Assembly (NCBI GenBank): GCA_000149265.1
Contig: CH003212.1
Coordinates: forward strand, 76,783-140,782
From: Ciona savignyi
Taxonomy: Eukaryota; Chordata; Ascidiacea; Phlebobranchia; Cionidae
Direction of reading: 5' to 3'
Length of the DNA: 64,000 nt
In this document: piece by piece, positions 1 through 12,695 of the stretch
Numbering within the stretch: the stretch's first letter is position 1
Layout of the letters: the number at the start of each line of letters is the position of its first letter
The notes under the pieces: generated by a model
Told to the model about the DNA's origin: nothing
Databases searched by the model: none
Seen by the model: the letters and a program-made list of their open reading frames with translations, nothing else
Position numbers and translations under genes: made by a program

Positions 1-748
1 CACATAACGTGCCAGGGCCTGGAGCAATTCAGCTGGCCAAGTAGGTGGTCCACTTTCACTAGGCTCGCGTTTCAAGCGCATGGTTAATTCAAACCCAAAT
101 CCACTAGGACCATCAGAATTACTAGTTCTGCATAAAGGTATAAATTACTGATGGTGGAATTACAAAGGCAATAATTCTGTAACAAACAAAAAAATGCGGG
201 TGAAAGAGAAAGAACTCTGAATTACTGATAAATTTTACTGGTTTAACTAGGATTTTTTGCTCTATTGGTTTGACAGACAATAACATGGTACAGTACCAGC
301 ATAATTTGACAAAGACTTCTTAACTCACGGATGAACGCGGCTGTCTCCGTGTAAATCTGAAAATCCAAATGTAATGTAGTGCCAATGTTCTGGGATACTG
401 TGTTCGGGATCTCCTTTGTTGTAATACATTGATACATAATCCAAAGGGTCCGGCCCTCCAAGCCTGTTGAACATATTACATAAACAAAATTTCAGTACCA
501 TTACTCAGATGTATAATAAAAACGTCTTACCAATATTTTATGACTGCTGTTACTTGTAAGGGGTTTGGTTGATCAGGATATACATTTCTGCAAGCCTGAT
601 AAATGGCGTCTAATCCCGGTGGAGGGGTTGGCACAATATTAACTTGGTTTTCTGGAGGTCTGTTGTATACTTTGTCTTGAGAAGCTGGCAAAAATGTCCC
701 TGCCATTGGCCGTGTCAGTTTACAGCATTTGGTTTGGGTTTGCAGCAT
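1..748 (-). CDS. sufu: Suppressor of fused, first three coding exons (partial)
   Basis: Three minus-strand exons join in phase: 748-531, 463-329 and 127-1, the last cut by the window edge. Introns show GT at 530 and AG before 463, GT at 328 and AG before 127. The translation has the SUFU N-terminal signature YPDQPNPLQVTAVIKYW, then LGGPDPLDYVSMY, IPEHWHYITFGFSDL and GPSGFGFELTMRLKRE, matching human SUFU in order. SUFU is the cytoplasmic and nuclear inhibitor that holds GLI transcription factors in Hedgehog signalling. An in-frame TAA lies directly before the ATG at 748. A second ATG at 706 (MAGTFLPAS) could be the true start, since human SUFU also begins shortly before this block. The N-terminus lacks the long Pro/Ala-rich leader of the human protein. 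Family assignment is very secure; the start is not. Confidence 0.95.
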
Positions 749-2800
749 TTAGTCCAGTGATGATACCAAATCATACATTTTCGTTTATATCCAAACTGTT
801 TTACTCTATAAACACACATGGACTGTCTAAAAAAAAACAAGTACTTATTAACTATTAACCCATACAATTAATATATTTACTTCATTTTCAAGTTAAATAT
901 AAAACACAGTAATAAGTTAACACAAATATATAAGTAACATCCAAATAGTAGCTTGAACAAGACAGGGGGGAAAAGTCAAGAAACTAGTCATAGTATTTCT
1001 ATAATTCACACTAAATAATTACTGTCTAATTTAAATTAAAACTTTAAAACACTACGTTACATAAACATTTTAACAACAATGCTGAATTTCAACTGAAACT
1101 ATTTCATCATTTATAGACTGGCGGAGAGTATTATCAATGGTATGTTACATATACAATATTATTGGTATTAGGCAATTTACAAGACAAACAATGAGAATAA
1201 ATCAATAATTTCTATCTGGCTATCTGATTTCTACATAGGGTGAATCACACGAGAAAGCGTTGCGCGTTTTACTCAGACAGTGAAATCATTTCAAGAAGAG
1301 CCGTGAAAAGAAAGAAAGCAGTTAAGCGGACAGCCCACCCAAGACGAACGGCGAGCAGTGGTGAGACTACGACGAGTGCCGATTCGCACGAAACGCTGGT
1401 ATGTTACTATTTGACAAAAAATAATCGAATCGTCTTGTTTACCTTTAACAAGAGCGAGCTTTTTTCTCCCCATTCTCGCTGCAGTCTCGTTTTACTTTAC
1501 CTTAATCCCTCCGCATTTGTGCATTTCATGCTCGGTTGCGCTTGAATTAGTGCGTTTGCGTCACTCGCCCGCGAAGCTTTTGAGCGGCCTGACCTGTTCG
1601 TTACTTACGCGCCTTTCAAACTCATTCACTCATTTTTGCGACTTTTAGCGAAATTTGTCACCCTTCTGCGTATGAAAGCGACAAGAAAATAGTATACTAC
1701 CTCAGCTAAATATGATTCTTCTTGCCATGCGGTAGGGAAATCCGTTGACGGGACGCTCTGAGCGCTTTGCGCCATGGGTAGTTCTTAATAGAATCCTGCC
1801 ACGCGGGAGATAAACCGCGTCTCCGATTTGGCCAGATTTCAGTTTTAAATTTTCATTTCAATAACTTATATATAATTTAATGAATCTTATGTTATCAAAC
1901 GTGTCATTTGTCTTGTCCTCTTTATGACCACCTGGCAAACACCGTGAGCAACGTAAGCAGCGTAAAATCTCGAATATTTTACCTCAAGAAATTTTTTTAG
2001 ATATATATACCAGAAGTGGTAACGAAGTTATTTTGCTAAAAAATGTTTTAAGCCAGATTGTACGCAACAGCTAAGAAGCGTCTCGCCTACTAAACAAACG
2101 CCGTCGATAAGGATTTTTGTTAAACCAAGAGACAAGAGGCCAAAGGGATTAAGAAAATGAGAATTTACGGCATCGGATAATCCATGACAGAATATCTCCT
2201 GGTCTTGGTGTGGCTCCTAACAAAAACTCATCAAAGTTAACTTCGTCTTTTATTATAGGTTTTATAGTTTATATTTTTTCGTCCAAATTATAAAAACATT
2301 ATATAAAATACATCATTACACATATACAGGAAATTACGTTTCTTTCAGCTAGCATAAACTAATATATATAGGTTCCCAAGGTACCAATCCAAACTTATAA
2401 TATCCATGTTTACTTAGGTATACAATAAAAACAAAGACATAATTCTAACGTCTCTTATATTTTCAACTTGATGGAAATATTTTGTCGTTTTCACATTAAT
2501 AGGGCGTCGAAAAACTAAATATAGGCTAATACAGGTTTGGCTAATTTTCATTGGAATACAACTATACTACTGTATATTTGGGTCACATTTTCTAACTAAC
2601 ACCTATCAAATTTCGACCTTGATTAGATATTTCCTTTCTGTTAATATGTGGCGTAAAAGGTTTTGCTTGTGATTGACTTAATGGGGATTTCCGACAAAAA
2701 AAACGGTTTGAAGATGGAAATAAGGCGCCGTCATTTTTGTTAGATGGGGAATTTCACTGGCGTGATTTACGCTAAATTTACCACATAATATAGAATACAG
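749..2800. other. Upstream region of sufu; one possible small exon
   Basis: Mostly AT-rich non-coding DNA, with a GC-richer patch from about 1,240 to 1,830 that could be a promoter-type island. A plus-strand reading frame starts at ATG 1,240, is rich in Lys and Arg, and meets a good donor (GTATGT) at 1,400, so 1,240-1,399 could be a first exon of an unrecognised gene running rightward. No partner exon was found and the protein was not recognised. A frame near 2,040-2,150 also reads open (Cys- and Lys-rich) but has no clear start or splice sites. Confidence 0.25.
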
Positions 2801-3269
2801 CAGGGTTTATTAAATTTTTCGCCGCGGCTAGTGTAAGTGATTCTGAGGTGTGCCGCGAAGCCTTTGGAATTTAAGAAAATTTCCTATTCGTATTGCAAGC
2901 ATGAATGCAGCAGACAAGAGACTTGAATGGGCACTATTTATTAGTTAACTAACTGTTCATATTCTTACATCTCCCTTGTCGATGTAGTAAGGGTGATTGT
3001 CATATTATAATTGTATATGACTGTTAAGTTTTAATGCATTTATAATACCAGAAGAAAAAGGAGCGACTTCTTGGAATTGACGACAAAATGCGAGTGTTGT
3101 GCTTGGCACCGACGGAACCAAGTTTCAATCTTGTTTGAAACAGGCACACCCAACGAATTAACATTTCCAGAATAATTTTGTTTATAGCTTACTTTATTTT
3201 TTTAAGTGTACCGAAATTTTTCTTTCGTGCCTCAGTGCGCCGCAAGCAAAAAAAGTTTAAGAACCATTG
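2801..3269. mobile_element. Degenerate hAT-like MITE
   Basis: The left end begins CAGGGTTTATTAAATTTTTC and the right end, reverse-complemented, begins CAATGGTTCTTAAAC followed by a T-run and a GCGGC motif on both sides. This is an imperfect terminal inverted repeat of the CAGGGTT type common in hAT MITEs. The flanking 8-mers GAATACAG (left) and TAATACTT (right) share a 5-base core, a weak match to the 8-bp duplication hAT elements make. No transposase frame is present. An old, worn copy is likely. Confidence 0.55.
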
Positions 3270-3277
3270 TAATACTT

Positions 3278-4866
3278 GATAACTAACACCTCCACATATA
3301 GCTGGATTGGCTTCTTTGCTTTATTTTTCTCGTTTTATGGCAATAACTAGACTGGTTGCCGCTTTGAGTGTTGGTGGATTACCCGAAAACTGATGTCATG
3401 CTTTATAGATTCTTGATTTTGTCGTGATTTACCCGAAATTGTCCAGTGCTCATTCAATATTTAACAGCTTTCATGCCCAAAAAATTTTACTTGATAGGAA
3501 CTTTCCTTCCTTTCGATACAAGCGCAAATAAGCCCGCTAACTAGTTGCATTGGGGGCGAGTTTCCAGGGATTTTTCGGAAATCGGTTAAAGACGGGTGTG
3601 GTGCGCTTGTATCTCTATTGTTCGTATTAAATTCTTCTATTTTATGTTTGTTTTGAGTCTTCTGCTCTTTCATAAACGTGGTAGTAATGTATTATTGATT
3701 GCTTATTTTTCTAGCTTATTTGTTTATATATATTCTCCGACTAGGAAAAGTTTATTTAAAACTTTACTTTCTCCTACAATTTGTAAATGAGATCTTTAGC
3801 GTGGAGACATGTCATACACATATTGAAATTCTCCATTTTTTGTTTTTGTGGTCGTGTAAAATTGGAACGAATTGTTTACTAAACGGGTACATATACTGTC
3901 AGGGATATTACCTATAACTTGGTCCAAACGGGCATGAGTCGATTTTGATCAGTAGCTCTAAAATTCTTGTCAGTTCCCAAAACAAAAACCGCAGTCGAAG
4001 ATTCGACCAATAAAATTTTAGCAGGAAGTTTAGGATGAAAATCTGCCTAATTGGATCCAAAGTTTAAATGGCTTGTTTAGTGCGCTACCACCGCTTTGGT
4101 TAAAAGAAAGGAAAATAACTTGAGTTACGCCAACAAATTGTGAATCGTATGATAAACTGTTATTGTTATAACCTAAATGTCTCTGTGTATGCTGCGATAA
4201 AATAACCATGTTTAATCCTAGTGAATAAGTAAAGGGAGAGTTATTACACGTAAAATCGTTACCGTCGGGTTAACGAAGTTGATGCAGTGTGTGTCCTAGA
4301 CATTTATAGTTGAGATGTTCTTTTAATATTATTAAACAATTCATAACAGAATTAGTTTAATAAAGTATTCCTACTCTCTTTAATCAAATATTTTGAAATA
4401 CACATTACTGATCAGAGAACACGCCATTTACGATTTACAATGAAAAAGTATAAATTGCAGTACTTATACTGTATATATACCACTATACTCAAAGCATTAT
4501 CGGACAGAAAAATATCGTTCCAACATTTGCAAAGTCGTGCGACAAAGAAACGTAGAGTTAAAAATAAATCATATAAAACAGACATTAGTATATTCAGGTT
4601 TTATCGCCGTGCACTCAATGTTTTCACAGTTCACACGCGTTACTTTCAGATTACCTAGCGCGAAGATTACAATTCGTTTACTAGTTTTTATTTGTTGTAT
4701 TAATTTCAAGCTCTGCTGTATTTCGCGCACCACTTGGCATTCTTGTTAGAGCGATCGGTGGCATTTCGAAATATTCCCCCACATTAATTTGGTCTACTTG
4801 CTGCACGTAAATGTTGTGTTATGATGATTATCTATGATTTGTTTTGTTTTATTTAACAGTTACCAA
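3278..4866. other. AT-rich intergenic stretch
   Basis: About 1.6 kb with no supported gene. Short open frames on both strands have AT-driven composition and no recognisable domains or paired splice sites. No repeat boundary could be defined. Confidence 0.5.
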
Positions 4867-6110
4867 CTAATAAAACGCTCACCCAGTATATAAAACGCAA
4901 AACGACAGAAGACGGAGAGGTAAAACTTTTGGGTTTTAAATGAGAAACTACATATGCATAAATATTAACAATGATAATGTTCGGTACTAATGGTTGAATT
5001 TTTATTTCAAATAAACAATGATTAGTTAAAGGAGCATAGTTTTATTTTCTGTCCTCAGTTTCGAATCCTGGATGGTCTCACCAAAGTTATTTTACCTAGA
5101 AATATAAAACGCGAAAAAAACGGAAGACGGAAGTAAAAAGTTAAACCCCTTTACCGAATATAGTCCTAAAAATTACACCATTTTTTAATTAAACCGTGCT
5201 CTTTCGACTGATAATTTTTTATTTAAAAAAAAAGTAAAATATTAATACCGAATATGAATATTATTAATATTCACACATTTATAAAATTTTCGCCAGTTAT
5301 TTCTTTGAATATGTTAAAGCCCTTTGCCAATACCTTAAAATTGATATATAGATTATATACAATATCCGCAGGGGGCTATATGCACAAACCGTCTGAATAT
5401 TCATAACTCGTCATTTAGGGATGCTGCGGTTTCTTATCGAGATTGACATTTATAGAGTTTTTGCCAATTATTCCTTTGGATATGTTGAAGCCCTTATAAA
5501 TACCTTCAATTTAATGTATAGTTTATATATAATAACCGCAGTCGTCTATATGCACGAAGCGTCTGAATATTCATAACTCGTTATTAAGGGATGCATTGGA
5601 GGATGCTACAGTTTTCTTACCTAGGTGGACTTTTATAGAGTTTTCGCCAATTATTCCTTTGGATATGTTGTAGCCCTTATACATAACTTCAATTTAATGT
5701 ATAGTTTATATTCGATAACCGCGGGAAGCTATATGCACGAAGCGTCTGAATATTCATAACTCGTCATCAAGGGATGCATTGGAAGATGCTACAGTTTTCT
5801 TATCCAGATGGACATTTATAGAGTTTTCGCCAACTATTTCTTTGGATATGTTGTAGCCCTTGTAAATACTTTAATGTGATGTATAGTTTATATATGATAA
5901 TCGCGGGAAGCTATATGCACAAAGCGCCTGAACATTCATAACTCGCTTTACAGGGGGTGCACTGAAAGATGCTACAGTTTTCTTATCAAGATGTACATTT
6001 ACAGAGTTTTCTCCAATTATTCCTTTAGATATGTTGTAGCCCTTGTAAATACCTTACATTTGATGTATAGTTTATATGCGATAACCGCAAAAAATTACGA
6101 TAAACTAACT
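4867..6110. repeat. Left arm of long inverted repeat
   Basis: This block holds two copies of the TATAAAACGC/GAAGACGGAAG motif (near 4,885 and 5,102), then a unique-looking stretch at 5,110-5,290, then tandem repeats. The segment from about 5,073 to 5,345 matches the reverse complement of about 20,960-21,235 closely, by eye around nine in ten bases. The outer edge is approximate, set by the outermost shared motif. Confidence 0.7.
5281..6095. repeat. About 183-bp tandem repeat, roughly 4.4 units
   Basis: A unit containing CGCCAATTATTCCTTTGGAT, GTAGCCCTTATAAATAC, a TATAGTTTATAT core, ATAACCGCGGGAAGC, TATATGCACGAAGCGTCTGA and TATTCATAACTCGTCA is repeated. The GCC of the first motif falls near 5,292, 5,463, 5,646, 5,829 and 6,012, giving spacings of about 171, 183, 183 and 183. 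It lies inside the left inverted-repeat arm; the right arm holds only about one partial unit. Confidence 0.85.
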
Positions 6111-6506
6111 TGCACCACTGCAGACTTCGGCTGTACAAAGATAGATAATCGCATTTTTTCTATTTTATTTGAACGCACGTTATTTATAATGTCTTGCTAT
6201 ATTGTACCATTTCACGTATTTTAACATACGATATGCGTAAGGTGATGAGATGTAAGTGCATGTTCTCCACACAGCTTTTTGTTTGTTTTTAAAAACAGTT
6301 CAGGTGTGTGGAGAAAAGTCCATCACAAGTTTGGTAGAAAAGACCTTAGCATTGTTTTGAAGTGTGCGTTTTGACTACCCGCTTAAAGCACACAGTTATC
6401 ACAGTACCACTTTACGTTGGATCCTATTACATTTTCTGGAATGGACGTCCTGGTACAAGGAAAATGTACCATCCGTCGCATCTGGAGCATTGGATGTAAC
6501 TGTTGT

Positions 6507-6697
6507 TGTTACTTCCGCGGGTGGAGTAACGGGGTTGCTTTGGTTTGAAAATAACTCAAAAAAGCAAGCATTTTCTAACACGCGGTCGGGTATAGATATA
6601 GTAACACAAACTCCCATTGTGACGTAATTTGGTTGTGATGCAATTTATGATTTATCATAGACATCAATAAAACATTAATGGGTCGAGATATCTTACA
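6507..6697 (-). repeat. 3' LTR of the BEL/Pao element
   Basis: It shares its first about 60 and last about 140 bases (plus-strand view, TGTTACTTCC to ATATCTTACA) with the longer LTR at 12,696-13,149 and lies directly beside the left GTTGT duplication. Confidence 0.9.
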
Positions 6698-6846
6698 TCC
6701 TCCCCCGCCAAAAATGGAAAAATGCGTCATCAAAGCAGTTTCAATTTTTTTACACAAAAAAAAGATTCGAGGCACATTTTTAACGAAGAATAAAAAACAA
6801 AAAAAATATACACAATATATACAATAAGGCGTAACGCCGTGCCAGG

Positions 6847-9800
6847 TCATGGGGCGCTCCTCTCTCGCTCGCTCACGATCACGCAAAGTTTTGCGATAGG
6901 CCGCTTCATTAACCCAGCGGCAGTCTTCACTTCGACGCTTCTAACGATCCCATGTTTGTCATGAAACAAGCTGTTCACGCGGCCTAGAGGCCATTGTCCT
7001 CGAGGGGCGGAATTGTCCACAAGGAGTACAACATCTCCTTCAGCAACATTGTCCTTTTGCTCGTGCCATTTCTGTCGAGAGATTATTGATCGAGGGTACT
7101 CTTGGATCCAGCGTTTCCAGAACTCGTCAGCGAGATACTGGACAACTCGGTAGCGTCGTCGGGCGTAGCAATCTGTACTACGTGTCACTGTCGGTGGCGG
7201 AGTAATTGTAGGGTTGATTTTCAGAAGGTGATTCGGTGTCAGCGGCAGGTCTTCTCCGATCTCCAGCGGTACTTGTGTAAGCGGTCTGGAATTGACAATG
7301 TCCTCCACTTCAACAAGCAGGGTGTGTAGAAGGTCATCATCGAGCGGCTTGCCCTGCAATAATGCCTGCAAAATAAATTTCACGGAACGGATCAATCGTT
7401 CCCAAGCCCCACCAAAGTGGCTTGCAGCTGGTGGGTTAAATTTCCAGATTATATTTTTCTGTCTCAGGTAGTCGCCAACTTGATTGCGATTCCATTCTTC
7501 TATACATTCTCGAAGTATCCGCTCGCAGCCGACGAAGTTAGTGCCATTGTCGGAATACAGGTGAGTGACAGGACCTCGTCGGGCCGTAAAACGTCGCAGG
7601 GCATTTATAAACGCGTCGGTAGACAAGTCCGTAGCGACTTCTAGATGGATGGCGCGAGTAGTCATACATGTAAACAGACACCCCATACCGTTTTACTTCA
7701 CTTCTCCTTAACTTGGTCAGTAGCGGGCCGAAGAAGTCCACTCCTGTATGAGTGAACGGTGGTTCGTCAATTTGCAGTCTTGACGGCGGGAGATCAGCCA
7801 TGATCTGTCTTTCGGGCCTTGCAGCTCTTCGCTGGCACAGTAGGCATCGGGACAGGATACGTCGGGTTGCAACTCTAGCATTTTGCACCCAGTAGCGCTG
7901 AAATAAAATGTTTAAAGTGTGATTCATACCAGAGTGTGCAGCATCAACACTGTGGCAGTGATCGATAAGTAGGTCAGTAAGGTGGCAGTTATCGGGGATA
8001 ATGGCAGGGTGGCGTGCTTTGTAGTCAAGACGTGCATTGTCCAATCTACCTCCAACGCGTAGAATGCCATCATTGAGAATCGGGTTCAGTTTGTAGATCG
8101 GTGACGTAGACGGCGGACGTCGGGTCGATTGCATGCGCATCCAATCGGGGAACTCCCGACGTTGTACGTACCGCACGAGGGCGCTCTCAGCAAATCGAAG
8201 CTCCTCGGCGTCAATCGGCGATGTCGGAATTTTTGCGGTGTCCTTCTTTACCTTGTTCTTCAGATATGCACAAAAACGGAGAATCCAGGACGTGCTTATC
8301 TTCAATCGATGTAGGGACGAGAAATAACGGATGAATTTGTCCGTGGGTGAGCAGCTGGTAGCTGTCAGAAATACAGATTCTGGTTTTGGCAGGTCAAAAC
8401 TTCGGTAGATTTGCTCCGTTGGTTGTGGCCGTAAAAACGTAGTAGGCCAGTCTTTAGCGGGACGGTGTAGGAACTTAGGGCCGGAATGCCACGTTCCTGT
8501 CTTCATCATGGTCCCTGCCGTCGTTCCACGTGACGCTTGATCAGCTGGGTTCAGTTTCGTAGGAACATGTCTCCAGTCGTGCACGCTTGTGTATGCTTCG
8601 ATTTGAGAGAGGCGGTTTCGAGAGAAAACCGGAAAGTTCTTGCAGTCAGAGAAAAGGCTTTGTAGAACAATTGTCGAGTCCGTCCAGTAGATACACGGGC
8701 AATCGTCCAGTCCGAGTTCCCTTTTCACGGTTCGCGATACTTTTACTACGTCAAGTGCAGCTTCGAGCTCCAATCTAGGAATTGTGTGCTTACCAGAATC
8801 GCAGAGAAGAGACTTTCCCATCACGAACGAACATGTCGTGTTGTCATCCTCGAAGGTAGTTCTAAGGTAGCATACGCAACCACGGGCGGCGGTAGATGCG
8901 TCTGCAAATACATGGAGCTGTACTCCGGGGGTCGGATGACGGACTTGTGGTTTGAAGCACCGAGGAATTCTAATGCGGGTCAGTTCATTAAGGCTGTTGC
9001 ACCAAGCTTTCCATCGCTCGAGCTCGGTGCCAGTGACCTCCTCGTCCCCAGTCGGTTTTCATCAAGCAGAGATCTCTGTAAATAAGTCGGGCCTCCAATA
9101 CAACAGGGGCAACAAAGCCTAATGGATCGAAAAGTGAATTGGTAACGGAAAGCATACCTCGTCGTGTCAGCGGTTTTGTCGGGATAGTGATGTCGAATCT
9201 AAACTCGTCGTCTTGGACACACCAATTAATTCCCAGAACACGTTCATGTACCTCTCCTCCTAGCGGAATATCTTGAATCACCTTTGCTCGATCATCGGCC
9301 GGAACGGATTCCATCACAGCGACACTAGTGGATAGCCACTTCGTCAGTTTAAAGCCACCCATTGAAAGTAGATTACGTAAATCCTTCACCAGTTGGATGC
9401 CGGCTTGATCATCAACGGCGGTTACGAGGCAGTCGTCCACATAAAAGTTATTCTTTACAACTTCGGCCACTCGTGGATGAAAAAACTTGCCAAATTCTCT
9501 GGCAGTTTCGCGCAGGCAGAAAGTTGCGCAGCACGGTGACGAGCGGGCGCCAAACAGGTGCACTTTCATGCGGTGCGGAACGGGTGATTTGGTCAGGTCG
9601 CCTCCTGGCCACCACAAGAATCTCAGAGCGTCACGATCCTTTTGGGCAACCAGAACTTGATGAAACATTGCTTCTATGTCGGATACGATAGCCACGCGTT
9701 CTCTGCGGAATCTCATCAACACCCCTACCAGCGGGTTCACTAAATCAGGGCCCTTCATCAGCTTGTCATTTATAGATTGTCCTTCGCATTTCGCCGCACA

Positions 9801-10700
9801 GTCATACACGATACGAACCTTACTTGGTTTCTTTGGGTTAATTACAGGGTGATGCGGGAGGTACCATAACTTGTTGGTAGTATTCACTTCGTCCTCTGGC
9901 ACTACTTCTGCGTACCCATTGTCCAACATCATCGTCATGTATTTCGTATACTTTACGGAAAAATCGACATCTCTCGCCAGTCGCTTCTTCAAACTTGATA
10001 GTCTGCTCCTTGCCATTGGCAGGCTATCCGGTAAAACGGTGCTGTCGTCTTTCCCATGGCAGCGGAAGTTGGTAGTGGCCTTCAACTCTTTCAATTCGGC
10101 GCGTCATTATATCGTAAGCCATGACGTCTTCTTTTGAGTACTTCATGCCAAACTCCGACGCCTCCTTGTGGCTTCGAAGCCAGCACATCAATGTTTCAAC
10201 GTCGTCGGTTGCAGCAGTATCGGGAGGAGGGGAACACATCACCAACGTCATTGGATGAGTAAGTCCTTTATCGCCTCGTCACTTCCTGAGCCCGCTGTGG
10301 CTTGAAGTAAGAATCCGGCTGCACCCTCTTCGTTCGGCAAGCTGTCCAGCGACGGTCCTTTTAACAGCCAGCCTAGGGGGGTCCGGATAGCGTCAGGCGT
10401 CTCGCGTGGATTTGGTGCGAAGCGACTTTCCAGGCACCGGTGTGCCATTGCGTTGTCGTTGCCGATCAACAGCATCACTTCACCATCGGGAATTTGTGGC
10501 AGGTCCACTCCACGAAGGTACCTTATATCGGTTCAGTTTATATGCGACTCTGGAATCTTGCTCGGTGTAGCGGGAATTTCCTTAATGAGCGCAACGTCGG
10601 GCAGGTTAAGCTCTTCGCCGCCAGCAAGCGGAAGAACAGTTAACGAGACGGAAGTCGTTTTAACATTGATCGGTTCGGAAGTAGTCATTGTACACAGGTC
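6847..10700 (-). pseudogene. BEL/Pao pol region (RT, RNase H, integrase)
   Basis: Rough spans on the minus strand: reverse transcriptase about 10,050-9,100 (IVYDCAAK, SDIEAMFHQV, FYVDDCL), RNase H about 8,800-8,500 (YWTDSTIVLQSL), integrase zinc finger about 8,045-7,830 (HSGMNH with CLLCQRR), integrase core about 7,780-7,270 (GVDFFGP, YSDNGTNF), then a C-terminal tail. The region encoded the replication and integration enzymes of the element. It is fossil coding sequence with several interruptions and is not expected to make a full product. Confidence 0.88.
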
Positions 10701-12641
10701 AAAGTTCGCGGCGCGACCAGTCGGCGTAGCTTGTAACTGATCGGCCAGTCGACGGTCACAGAATGTGCGGTTCGCTCCGGAATCGAGAAGAGCGTACACT
10801 CTCGTCTCTTTGCCTCCGCTTCTAACGCGTACGGGGACAATGTCTAAATATGCGGAAGTCGGTACCACGGTGTTTTTCTTAGCGCTAAGCGAGTGCATGC
10901 ATGCTTTAACGTTCGTGTTGCTTTCAATTCGGTCTGCGGGTCTGATGATCCATCTCGGGTCATGGAGCAAGGTGTGGTGGAAGTTGCCGGTGCAACCTTC
11001 TACACTGCATTTGATTTTATGTGGGCATTCTCGCACGGAATGGCCTGCCTTTAGGCATTTAAAGCATAGGCCGCATTCCCGGGTTACGCGCTTACGTTGC
11101 TCGTACGATTTATCCTTGAAGTCGCGGCAGGCGCCAATCAAATGTGGTTTCTTGCAGACAGGGCACTGCAGCCCGGACGGTTTCGGAGTGGGAGCGGCAG
11201 CAGTGGGAAATTCGGCAGTCACGTTCACGTTATAAGCCGACACTTTCGGTTTTCGTGCGGTAGTTACTACAGGGTTTGTGGACTTTAGCAGTAAACACTT
11301 TCCATACACAGAGTTAGCTTCGCGACTCTGTTCTCTAACGAAGTTAGCAAAGTCTTTAAAAACAGCTACCGCACCTGTTTTGTCCTGTATACTCAGCGAC
11401 TTGGATATCCATTTCTTTCTCAGTTCCAATGGCAGCTTGTTGACCAGCGTCGATATGAAGCCAACAGAGTCTACCGTCGATTTTACCCTTGTCTTTTCCA
11501 GGGACGCGCAGCAGTTTCGGAGCAGAACGGCCAATTTCTCCAGCGCCTTCGGGGTCATCTGCGGGCACCCTCGGGAATTCCTGCAACAAGCTCTCGCACC
11601 GTCGTGCTATTATATGGGGGGTTGACCATATCTTTCGAATAATTCTTGCATGGCCGTTTCGTAGCCATCATTTTCGTAATTATCTACGGAGTTATGCTTA
11701 ATTTTCTCACAGACGGGCTCTGTGCAATGTTGGAGTAGGTATACTAATTTTAGGTCGTATGAGTCTACTTTGTCGGCAATATGTAGCTGGTATCGGTTGA
11801 CGAAGGACCAGTAGTCCATCGGATCTCCATTAAATTTTTGTACAATTGGTTTGGGTAGAAAGCGTTCACCTACCTCTTGGTGATTTACGTGACGGAGTGG
11901 TGAATCTCGTCGGATACGAGTCGGTGATAGCTGTGTACGTCGTTGTTGATTGCGCATTGGGGAGCGATCAGCATATCGGGACGGTCGGTTCTGATGCTGT
12001 GTTGTCACGTGTTCTCTTTCGTCGTTCACCCGGATGTCGGACGGAAACGGTGGCAAATGACGTTCGGTTAAGGGAAGATGTGACAGAGCGCTGTCCTTCG
12101 GGCGCACAACGGGCGGGGCGTACAGAGTAGAACGTTGTGGTGGCTGCGCTGCGGTCGGTGTTATCTCGTTGCGTGCTTGTTCAGTGGATGTAGTCTGCTC
12201 TAGAAGCGGTGTCGTTGAGCCAGCATATTGGCGGGTTTGAACTTCGTTGTGTCTGGCCTCAGAAAGCGATGCTTCCTCCCATGCCCTAGCTTCAGCTTCA
12301 GCCAATTCTAGTTTTCGCCGGGATTCACGGTCGGCGAGTTCCTCTTGTAATTTTCTTTCTCTTTCAGCTGCTTCAGCGAGCAGCTTGCTTTCTTCTTTTC
12401 TCTCTAAGTCTTGTTGTCGCGCAAGCCTAGCAAGTTCAAGCTTTACCTTGCTATCTTTTAGCTTAAAGCTGCGCATCGAGCTTGTAGTGCTTACAACACT
12501 TACTGATTCGTGCTTTTCATCGAGTGGTGTGGTTGAATTAGGTGGTGCTGGTATCTGCTTGGCTTCTTCAATGCCTGGCTGCTTGGCTTCTTCAATGTTG
12601 TCCAGCCATTGTTCTACGCGGTGTTCTGGTTGGTTATCCAT
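10701..12641 (-). pseudogene. BEL/Pao gag and protease region
   Basis: The N-terminal part, from the ATG at 12,641, is rich in Glu, Arg, Leu and Ala with coiled-coil character near 12,450-12,250, followed by a capsid-like stretch. A CCHC zinc knuckle (CGLCFKCLKAGHSVREC) lies near 11,060, and an aspartic protease motif (YALLDSGANRTFCD) near 10,780. This matches BEL/Pao order. It is fossil sequence, interrupted. Confidence 0.85.
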
Positions 12642-12695
12642 GGTCGAGAGGTACGGTTACGATGGGTTTGATCAGTTTGCTCAGTTTGAAAACGA

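Noticed and set aside
2035-2156. Cys/Lys-rich plus-strand frame suggesting a THAP-like fragment
   Set aside because: The spacing of Cys and the conserved Trp/Pro pattern of THAP domains could not be established, and no splice sites support it.
5281-6095. CRISPR-like array from regular repeats
   Set aside because: The units are about 183 bp and abut directly with no unique spacers; this is a eukaryotic tandem repeat.
10765-11235. 156-aa plus-strand open frame
   Set aside because: It lies opposite BEL/Pao gag-protease coding sequence and has no domain of its own; a shadow frame.
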